From contig JAEWRS010000172.1 of the NCBI GenBank assembly GCA_023398855.1, positions 1 through 5,588 of the forward strand: a stretch of 5,588 nucleotides of DNA, read 5' to 3'. Shown in pieces: positions 1 to 4,551 of this stretch. Source of the DNA: Bacillota bacterium. Lineage in GTDB: Bacteria > Bacillota > Clostridia > Lachnospirales > Lachnospiraceae. The translations under genes and the position numbers were made by a program. Under the pieces are notes generated by a model. The model did no database searches. It was not told the DNA's origin and worked only from the letters and a program-made list of their open reading frames with translations. The number at the start of each line of letters is the position of its first letter. The stretch's first letter is position 1.

Positions 1-128
1 GTTTTGGTATTCTGGGTGTTTGTATTGCGATTATTTATATTCAAATAAATCCATCTTTACAGAAACAGGTGGCCGCGGTATCGGCAAGGACTATGACAAC
101 AAATAATTTTGATGATGAGCTGGACTAA
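1..128 (+). CDS. PTS mannose/fructose/sorbose-family IIC permease, C-terminal end (partial)
   Basis: Only the last 41 codons are present; the frame is open from base 3 to the TAA at 126-128 and the 5' part lies outside the window. The visible peptide is a hydrophobic stretch (FGILGVCIAIIYIQ, a membrane helix) followed by a polar tail ending in acidic residues (DDELD). This shape is usual for the C-terminus of mannose-family IIC permeases, the membrane subunit that forms the sugar path with IID. The strongest argument is context: in this PTS family the order IIC-IID is nearly constant, and a full IID starts 14 nt downstream. The fragment alone is too short to identify the sugar. The assignment to IIC is an inference from position and hydropathy, not from a diagnostic motif. 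Confidence 0.75.
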   Translation, partial: FGILGVCIAIIYIQINPSLQKQVAAVSARTMTTNNFDDELD

Positions 129-145
129 AGGGGGGAGAATTCTTG
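129..145 (+). promoter_or_regulatory. Ribosome binding site fixing a TTG start for IID
   Basis: A purine run AGGGGGGAGAA (about 129-139) sits directly after the IIC stop and about 5 nt before the TTG at 143. It decides in favour of the TTG over the ATG at 158, and the 14-nt gap suggests translational coupling with IIC. Confidence 0.7.
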
Positions 146-1000
146 GAGAATACAGTAATGACTTCCGCATCAGGGAATAATAAGGTAACAAAAAAAGATT
201 TGTCTAAAGTATTTTGGCGAACCTCATTTGTTCAGGCATCCTTGAACTTTGAGCGCCTACATGGATTGGGATTTACATTTTGTATGGAACCAGTCCTGAA
301 ACGGTTATATCCGGAGAATAATCCAGACAGAAAAGCGGCAATAAAACGTAGCCTTGATTTCTTTAACTCACAGCCGTACATGGATGCTGTGATTATTGGT
401 GTAAATACAGCTCTGGAGGAACAGAAACAGCAGGGGGCGGATATTTCAGAGGAAACACTTAGTGGTATCAAAGTTGGCATGATGGGGCCTTTAGCAGGGA
501 TTGGTGATCCAATTTGGTGGGGAACCATAAGACCGTTGGTAGCATCCATTTGTGCTGGCTTGGCAATGTCTGGCAATGTAATTGCCCCTCTTCTTTTTTT
601 TGTTGTCTACAATTTAATCCGTCTTGGATTTTTAAAGTGGAGTGTTGATTTTGGTTATGCCAAAGGAACAGATGTTGTTTCTAACATGGCTGATGGCACA
701 CTGCAGAAAATTACCACTGGTGCATCGGTATTGGGACTATTTGTAATGGGAGCACTGGTGAATGCCTGGGTCAATATTAAGATGCCGCTGACGTTGATGA
801 CAACGGTGAATCCGGAAACCAATGAGATATCTGTTGTCACGCTGCAGTCAGTTGTTGATCAACTGGTACCAGGGCTGGTTCCGCTGTTATTAACTCTATT
901 GTGCATGAAGCTATTAAAGAAAAATGTAAAACCGATTCATTTGATTTTTATTTTCTTTGCAGTCAGTATGATCGGTTATGCATTGGGGATTTTAGGATAG
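143..1000 (+). CDS. PTS mannose/fructose/sorbose-family IID component
   Basis: The 285-residue product matches the usual length of IID subunits (PTS EIID family), the membrane protein that pairs with IIC to carry and phosphorylate a hexose using phosphate passed from HPr through IIA and IIB. Family landmarks are the N-terminal segment KVFWRTSFVQASLNFERLHG (residues 22-41), the FFNSQPYMDAVIIGV region (73-87) with the acidic LEEQ at 91-94, and the hallmark MGPLAGIGDPIWWGTIRP (114-131). Hydrophobic segments lie at about 130-160, 192-212, 240-257 and 264-284. The start is a TTG at 143, chosen because GGGGGAG at 131-137 lies about 5 nt upstream; the ATG at 158 would be too far from it. Substrate cannot be read from the sequence; mannose, fructose, sorbose, glucose or a rarer ketose are all possible. 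It is co-transcribed with the downstream sugar-phosphate enzymes, so these probably act on the imported product. Confidence 0.95.
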   Translation: MENTVMTSASGNNKVTKKDLSKVFWRTSFVQASLNFERLHGLGFTFCMEPVLKRLYPENNPDRKAAIKRSLDFFNSQPYMDAVIIGVNTALEEQKQQGADISEETLSGIKVGMMGPLAGIGDPIWWGTIRPLVASICAGLAMSGNVIAPLLFFVVYNLIRLGFLKWSVDFGYAKGTDVVSNMADGTLQKITTGASVLGLFVMGALVNAWVNIKMPLTLMTTVNPETNEISVVTLQSVVDQLVPGLVPLLLTLLCMKLLKKNVKPIHLIFIFFAVSMIGYALGILG

Positions 1001-1013
1001 AAGGTGAAAAGTT

Positions 1014-1814
1014 ATGAAAATTGTTCAATCAGGTTTACCTATTTATATAAACCAGGAAACAGGAAAATTACAGTTTAAAGACGGTTTGACATGTGAGGGG
1101 AGCGGCGGTAAAGCTGCTGGCGAGATGACCGGATTGTTCCGTGATCCAGAGCATATCAATGAGCAGGATTATATGTATACGGCATATCGGAATATCATTT
1201 TTCCGGAGCATGTAAATTTATTTGCAAAATATGATTTCCGTTATGATATTACAGCAATTGAGCCAGGAACAATAAATGGGGAGTTTAAAAAGACTTCTGG
1301 TCATTATCACGGATACATAGAAGGTGGAAATTATCCTTATGCCGAAGTCTATGAAGTTATCAAGGGAGAAATTATTTTTATTCTCCAGAAAGTCTTGAAT
1401 TTTGACAAAGACGAGGAACCGAAGCTTGAGGAGGTCCGCGTGGTTCATGTAAAAGCCGGGCAAGCAATAATTGTACCGCCATTTTGCGGACACTGCTCCA
1501 TTAATCCAACAGACGAAATATCCATGTTCAGCAACATTGCAGTGATTTCCTGTCCATTGGATTATGAGAAAATCAAGAAAAAACATGGTTTGTCGGTGTA
1601 TGTTCTGAAAGACGGTGATAGCTTCAAGGTTGAGAAAAATGAACGGTATCAGAATGTCCCGGAACCGAAGATTGTTACTCCGGTGGAAAATAAGGAGCTG
1701 GGAATTGAGTTCTGTGTTCCTTGTTATACCAATTTTGTGGCATTCCCGGGGAAGTATGATTTCCTGCTTCACCCGGATCATTATGCAGACTCTATTTATA
1801 ATATGACAAAATGA
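1014..1814 (+). CDS. Cupin-type glucose-6-phosphate isomerase family protein
   Basis: The 266-residue protein carries the signature of the cupin (archaeal-type) phosphoglucose isomerases, metal-dependent enzymes that interconvert glucose 6-phosphate and fructose 6-phosphate and are unrelated to the common PGI fold. The metal-binding pattern is intact: TSGHYH (94-99) gives His97 and His99, AEVYEVIKG (110-118) gives Glu111, and VPPFCGH (154-160) gives His160. These align with His88, His90, Glu97 and His136 of the Pyrococcus furiosus enzyme as I remember it. It is longer than that enzyme (about 190 residues), with a longer N-terminus, five extra residues between the HxH motif and the Glu, and a longer C-terminal part. 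The ATG at 1014 has AAGGTG at 1001-1006, 7 nt upstream. It lies between PTS IID and hxlA, so it probably makes the ketose phosphate used by HxlB. Activity on mannose 6-phosphate or another aldose phosphate is possible. Confidence 0.85.
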   Translation: MKIVQSGLPIYINQETGKLQFKDGLTCEGSGGKAAGEMTGLFRDPEHINEQDYMYTAYRNIIFPEHVNLFAKYDFRYDITAIEPGTINGEFKKTSGHYHGYIEGGNYPYAEVYEVIKGEIIFILQKVLNFDKDEEPKLEEVRVVHVKAGQAIIVPPFCGHCSINPTDEISMFSNIAVISCPLDYEKIKKKHGLSVYVLKDGDSFKVEKNERYQNVPEPKIVTPVENKELGIEFCVPCYTNFVAFPGKYDFLLHPDHYADSIYNMTK

Positions 1815-1834
1815 ATCAAAAGGGAGACTTTGCT

Positions 1835-2461
1835 ATGAGATTACAAATTGCTATTGATATTGCAGATACTGCTAAGGTTTTAGAGATCGCCGACCAGATC
1901 CATGATGTGATTGATGTTTATGAGGTGGGAACACCGGTAATTATGAAAGAGGGCATGGTTCCAGTTAAGGTACTGAAAGAAAAATATCCGCATTTGACAG
2001 TTCTTGCAGATAGCAAGATTGTTGATGGCGGAGCCATTGAATGCGAAGATATCTGCGAAAATGGTGCTGATATTATTACTGTTCTGGCACTGGCAGACGA
2101 TGCAACAATTGTTGAAGTAGTCGAGGTTGCCCATAGGTATGGCCGTAAGGTCTTTGCCGATCTGATTTGTGTAACAGATATTCCGCGGCGGGCCAAAGAA
2201 TTACTGGTCCTGGGAGTTGATATTATTGGTGTACATACTGGGGTGGATATGCAAAAGGCTGGAAAAACACCGTTAGGTGATTTGCGTGAACTAGTGTCAG
2301 CAATTCCAAGTAATATGGCGGCGGTAGCTGGTGGTGTCAGTATGAAAACAATAAAAGATTACACTGCTGAGAACCCGGATATTATTATTGCTGGTGGTTC
2401 CTTATATCATGCACCTGATATTAGAAAAGCAGTGATCGAAATGAAGGAGGCAATGAAATGA
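1835..2461 (+). CDS. hxlA: 3-hexulose-6-phosphate synthase (HPS)
   Basis: HPS is a soluble Mg-dependent aldolase of the OMP-decarboxylase superfamily. It joins formaldehyde and ribulose 5-phosphate to D-arabino-3-hexulose 6-phosphate, or cleaves it in reverse. The 208-residue product has the family's usual size and motifs: MRLQIAID (1-8, Asp8), YEVGTP (29-34, Glu30), LADSKIVDGG (57-66, Asp59, Lys61, Asp64), GADIITVL (77-84), VHTGVDMQ (133-140, His134 and Asp138) and the phosphate-binding IAGG (185-188). The HTGxDxQ form rather than HRSRDAQ separates it from the related 3-keto-L-gulonate-6-phosphate decarboxylases. I chose the ATG at 1835 because AGGGAG (1821-1826) lies 8 nt upstream; an in-frame ATG at 1811 overlaps the stop of the previous gene, lacks a good site and would add eight unconserved residues. 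Pairing with hxlB supports the call. DGG at 64-66, where DAG is usual, is a mild deviation. Confidence 0.93.
   Translation: MRLQIAIDIADTAKVLEIADQIHDVIDVYEVGTPVIMKEGMVPVKVLKEKYPHLTVLADSKIVDGGAIECEDICENGADIITVLALADDATIVEVVEVAHRYGRKVFADLICVTDIPRRAKELLVLGVDIIGVHTGVDMQKAGKTPLGDLRELVSAIPSNMAAVAGGVSMKTIKDYTAENPDIIIAGGSLYHAPDIRKAVIEMKEAMK
2444..2461 (+). promoter_or_regulatory. Ribosome binding site and ATGA coupling of hxlA to hxlB
   Basis: AAGGAGG (2444-2450) lies inside the last codons of hxlA, 7 nt before the hxlB ATG, whose TG is shared with the hxlA stop TGA (2459-2461). This arrangement favours translational coupling and near-equal output of the two enzymes. Confidence 0.75.
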
Positions 2462-3024
2462 TGAGCACAAAAGATATCTTAACAGCAGTTTTGGGAGAGC
2501 TGGGTGGTGCATGTTCTAATTTAAAACAAGAACAGTTGGATGAATTGCAGGCTCAGATTTTGAAGGCAGATAAAATCTTTGTTGCTGGAGCAGGCCGTTC
2601 TATGATGATGATTCGTGGTCTGGCTATGCGCTTGATGCAGATGGGATTTAAAGCATATGTGGTGGGTGAGACTGTGACACCGGCAATTGAACCGGGGGAT
2701 TTGCTGATTGTAGCCTCCGGCAGTGGTACAACGGGTACTCTGACTGTGATGTCTGAGAAGTGTAAAAAAATTGGTGCAGGCTTGGCTCTTATTACTACTA
2801 GATCAGATTCTCCCATAGGTAATATGGCAGATTATATTGTTGAAGTTCAAGCTGCAACCACAAAGAGTGAAAGTAATAAGAGAAAATCAATTCAGCCGGG
2901 AGCGAACACCTTTGAACAGAGTGTTTTGCTGATTGGTGATGCCATTATTATTCATATTATCAGTACCGATTCTTTGTCAGACAGCAATAAAGCCTTGATG
3001 AACAGACATGCAAATCTGGAGTAG
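2458..3024 (+). CDS. hxlB: 6-phospho-3-hexuloisomerase (PHI), SIS domain
   Basis: PHI interconverts 3-hexulose 6-phosphate and fructose 6-phosphate and is the partner of HPS. The 188-residue protein is one SIS domain of family length. Visible motifs are FVAGAGRS (41-48), LAMRLMQMGF (55-64), VVGETVTPAI (68-77), DLLIVASGSGTT (81-92), QPGANTFEQ (146-154, Glu153) and the C-terminal RHANLE (183-188), which closely matches the end of Bacillus subtilis HxlB as I recall it. The ATG at 2458 overlaps the hxlA stop (ATGA) and has AAGGAGG at 2444-2450, 7 nt upstream; ATG 2461 is a poorer alternative. Two spots differ from the family as I know it: Gln61 where AMRLMH is usual, and QPGANTFEQ where QPMGSLFEQ is usual. 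A shifted substrate is therefore possible, although the operon position fits PHI well. Confidence 0.9.
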   Translation: MMSTKDILTAVLGELGGACSNLKQEQLDELQAQILKADKIFVAGAGRSMMMIRGLAMRLMQMGFKAYVVGETVTPAIEPGDLLIVASGSGTTGTLTVMSEKCKKIGAGLALITTRSDSPIGNMADYIVEVQAATTKSESNKRKSIQPGANTFEQSVLLIGDAIIIHIISTDSLSDSNKALMNRHANLE

Positions 3025-3064
3025 CTTAAGCTGAATGACTTAAGTCTGCGTACAGATTAAATCA

Positions 3065-3117
3065 GATTCAGCCTTCAGAAAGTATCTGTAATAAGATTAC
3101 ATTCTGGAGGCTGATTC
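3065..3117. terminator. Composite hairpin between convergent hxlB and deoR, probable bidirectional terminator
   Basis: The arms GATTCAGCCTTCAGAA (3065-3080) and TTCTGGAGGCTGATTC (3102-3117) pair over 16 positions with one mismatch and one G-U. Between them TGTAAT AAG ATTACA (3087-3101) forms a perfect 6-bp hairpin stacked on the main stem, leaving a 6-nt bulge (3081-3086). It lies 40 nt after hxlB and 18 nt after the deoR stop when read on the other strand, the usual place for a shared terminator. Neither side has a good T-run, so intrinsic termination may be weak, or the structure may act mainly to protect 3' ends. Confidence 0.55.
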
Positions 3118-3135
3118 AATGATGGCTAACTTAAT

Positions 3136-3885
3136 TTATAGTGTTTTGATCCCTAATTCTTCAAACTGTTCCCGCACCGTTGAACTGGTTCCTTCCTCCA
3201 GAATCAGATAGTCTAACAAGGAGGTCTTACCCACCGTGAAGGTGGCGAGTTTTCCGATTTTTTCTCTGGTCACCATGCCTACACAGGTAGAACTGCTTTT
3301 GATAATGGCCTGCTTAATCAGAGATTCCTCAAAAGAACCAACCGTAATCCCATATTTCGTATCAATGGAAGACAGACCAACGAAACAGATATCAACATGA
3401 AGATTCTCAATGGCCTGACAAGCAGCAGAACCAAAGATAATCTGGGACACTTTATCAAAGGTGCCGCCTATGAGGATGACATTGATATTGGGATGTGCGA
3501 CCAGTTTCAATGGTAAAAGTGGATTATTGGTGATAATGGATCCATGGTAGTCCGGTGGCAAAAGTTCGACCAGCATCAGATTTGTAGTTCCGCCGTCAAT
3601 AAAGATTGACATATCATTCTTTAAAAGCGTAATCGCTTTTTCAGCAAGGTGTCTTTTTTCATCCATAAAAAGCTCGGTACGCAGAGTGAAGTCAGGAATC
3701 TCTTTCTCTATTTTGACAGCCCCCCCATGAACTCGTTTTACCAGCCCCTTTTTTGCCATGTCACAAAGATCTTTTCTGATGGTATCCTCAGTTACGGCTA
3801 ATTCTTTAGCCATATCTGTTACGATGATTCGGCCTTGCAGCATAATGACATTTTCCATATATGAATGACGTTCGCTTTTTAACAT
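3136..3885 (-). CDS. DeoR-family sugar-phosphate-responsive transcriptional repressor
   Basis: The 249-residue protein has the standard two-part DeoR/GlpR layout and length. The N-terminal winged helix-turn-helix runs from MLKSERHSYM through GRIIVTDMAKELAVTEDTIRKDL (18-40) to GLVKRVHGGA (47-56). The C-terminal sugar-phosphate sensor domain (DeoRC, related to ribose-5-phosphate isomerase) shows FIDGGTTN (95-102), IITNNPLL (117-124), NVILIGG (135-141), DICFVGLSSID (165-175), ITVGSFEESLIKQAII (180-195) and VTREKIGKLATF (205-216). The ATG (complement of 3883-3885) has AAGGAGT at 3891-3897, 5 nt upstream. Members of this family usually repress a nearby sugar operon and are released by a phosphorylated sugar. 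Here the obvious target is the convergent PTS-hxlAB operon, with a hexose or hexulose phosphate as likely effector. Both points are inference; control of the rightward genes is less likely. Confidence 0.93.
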   Translation of the reverse strand: MLKSERHSYMENVIMLQGRIIVTDMAKELAVTEDTIRKDLCDMAKKGLVKRVHGGAVKIEKEIPDFTLRTELFMDEKRHLAEKAITLLKNDMSIFIDGGTTNLMLVELLPPDYHGSIITNNPLLPLKLVAHPNINVILIGGTFDKVSQIIFGSAACQAIENLHVDICFVGLSSIDTKYGITVGSFEESLIKQAIIKSSSTCVGMVTREKIGKLATFTVGKTSLLDYLILEEGTSSTVREQFEELGIKTL

Positions 3886-3906
3886 GGTTTACTCCTTCTG
3901 CTTTTT

Positions 3907-3920
3907 ATTATATTGTATCA
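3907..3920 (-). promoter_or_regulatory. Putative promoter -10 region of deoR
   Basis: On the - strand the sequence TGATACAATATAAT contains an extended -10 (TG-A-TACAAT, complement of 3912-3920) and an overlapping perfect TATAAT (complement of 3907-3912). Either gives a leader of about 15-20 nt before the deoR ATG. No good -35 box is seen at the right distance, only T-rich DNA, so it may rely on the extended -10 or be weak. Confidence 0.5.
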
Positions 3921-3954
3921 TAAATAATTAAAAAGAAAAATAAACAATTAAAAA
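3920..3954. repeat. Direct repeat at the deoR promoter, candidate operator
   Basis: ATAAATAATTAAAAA (3920-3934) and ATAAACAATTAAAAA (3940-3954) match at 14 of 15 positions and start exactly 20 bp apart, about two helical turns, so the same face of the helix would be presented. They cover the spacer, -35 and just-upstream region of the deoR promoter. DeoR-family proteins often bind repeated elements over their own promoter, which makes autoregulation plausible. The AT richness of the region lowers the weight of the match. Confidence 0.4.
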
Positions 3955-4117
3955 ATGGATTACATATATCAAACAATGATTGAAGAAGTTTAAGTTACGC
4001 TTTATCTGACACTTACTTCGTGTTTCTGCCCCCAAAAGAAAGGGCAATATACCTTGATCTGTGACAGCCAGCCAGGTGTAATAGGTTGCAGCATAAATGG
4101 AAATAAATTGATATCGG
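3955..4117. other. Intergenic stretch with no gene seen
   Basis: This is the rest of the 372-bp divergent gap between deoR and the BFD-like gene. I see no convincing reading frame on either strand: the only longer open stretch on the - strand would start at a TTG without a ribosome site and run across the rightward promoter. The part from about 4010 to 4100 is clearly less AT-rich than its flanks and could be a gene remnant or a structured leader, but I cannot name it. Confidence 0.5.
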
Positions 4118-4146
4118 TTGACATCGTGTATAACAAGAATTAGTAT
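4118..4146 (+). promoter_or_regulatory. Sigma-A-type promoter for the BFD-like and flotillin genes
   Basis: TTGACA (4118-4123) is a perfect -35 box, followed after exactly 17 nt by TAGTAT (4141-4146), a 4-of-6 match to the -10 consensus. The start of transcription would be near 4153, giving a leader of about 105 nt before the TTG start at 4258. It is the best promoter in the window and points toward the two genes on the right. Confidence 0.65.
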
Positions 4147-4257
4147 ATACAATAAGTGGGATCAGTATCTGAACAAAATTTCGTTAACAAAAACAACAAA
4201 ATGAACGGATAAGGACATCTGATTTCAGCTTAAAATTGAGAAAGGAAAATAGTAACA

Positions 4258-4467
4258 TTGGAGAACCAGGAAATCATTGATAAATTAACCAAGGTATGTA
4301 TCTGCAAAGGAGTTTCCAGACAAACAATAAAAAGGGCAATATCAGAAGGTGCTGATACTGTGGAGAAAGTATGGAGTATGACAAATACTGGTAATGGGAG
4401 CTGCAAAGGAAAACGATGCAGAGATAAGATCCAGCAGATACTGGACCAATGGGACATGGACCAGTAA
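4258..4467 (+). CDS. BFD-like [2Fe-2S]-binding small protein
   Basis: The 69-residue protein is a stand-alone BFD-like domain, the helical [2Fe-2S] fold first seen in bacterioferritin-associated ferredoxin and also found within nitrite reductases and NAD(P)H-dependent oxidoreductases. The four cluster cysteines are Cys14 and Cys16 (VCICKGVS, 13-20) and Cys49 and Cys54 (GSCKGKRC, 47-54). The last pair is spaced C-x4-C, as in many clostridial members, rather than C-x2-C as in E. coli Bfd. The middle helix region QTIKRAISEGADTVEKV (22-38) is typical. The start is the TTG at 4258, with AAAGGA at 4241-4246 upstream at a rather long spacing (about 11 nt); no better in-frame start is near. No bacterioferritin gene is seen in the window, so the redox partner is unknown. 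It is followed 84 nt later by a flotillin gene on the same strand, probably in one transcript. Confidence 0.88.
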   Translation: MENQEIIDKLTKVCICKGVSRQTIKRAISEGADTVEKVWSMTNTGNGSCKGKRCRDKIQQILDQWDMDQ

Positions 4468-4488
4468 CAGCCTTTTTTGATCTGCTGG
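4431..4488 (+). terminator. Nested inverted repeats and T-run at the end of the BFD-like gene; weak terminator or attenuator candidate
   Basis: CCAGCAGAT (4431-4439) and ATCTGCTGG (4480-4488) are perfect 9-bp inverted repeats. Inside them ACTGGACCA (4440-4448) pairs with TGGACCAGT (4457-4465) apart from one central mismatch. Six T's (4473-4478) follow the inner hairpin after a 7-nt gap. This is not a classical terminator, since the T-run does not abut the stem, but partial termination or RNA processing between the two genes is possible. Confidence 0.3.
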
Positions 4489-4551
4489 TGGGTCAACAGA
4501 TAAGATACTACATAATTATGACGTATATACGAAATTAAAAGGAGAGAGAAT

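Noticed and set aside
1811..1834. Upstream ATG (1811) as the start of hxlA
   Set aside because: It overlaps the previous stop and lacks a close ribosome site, while ATG 1835 has AGGGAG 8 nt upstream and begins exactly at the conserved MRLQIAID.
1835..2461. 3-keto-L-gulonate-6-phosphate decarboxylase (UlaD type) as the identity of the HxlA protein
   Set aside because: The HTGxDxQ motif and the adjacent PHI gene fit HPS; the decarboxylases carry HRSRDAQ at this place.
3623..3640. Perfect 7-bp hairpin AAAAGCG TAAT CGCTTTT
   Set aside because: It lies inside the deoR coding sequence, encodes normal conserved-region residues (KAITLLK) and is probably a chance result.
3928..4152. Open frame of 74 codons on the - strand in the intergenic region
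   Set aside because: It would start at a TTG with no ribosome site, overlaps the best rightward promoter and is very AT-rich at both ends; I recognise no family. Kept only as a possible gene remnant.
4477..4506. Possible internal promoter TTGATC - 18 nt - TAAGAT before the flotillin gene
   Set aside because: Each box matches only 4 of 6 and the -35 overlaps the inverted repeat; too weak to list.
4522..4531. 10-bp palindrome CGTATATACG upstream of the flotillin gene
   Set aside because: Short, a single copy and no known binder; palindromes of this size are common by chance in AT-rich DNA.
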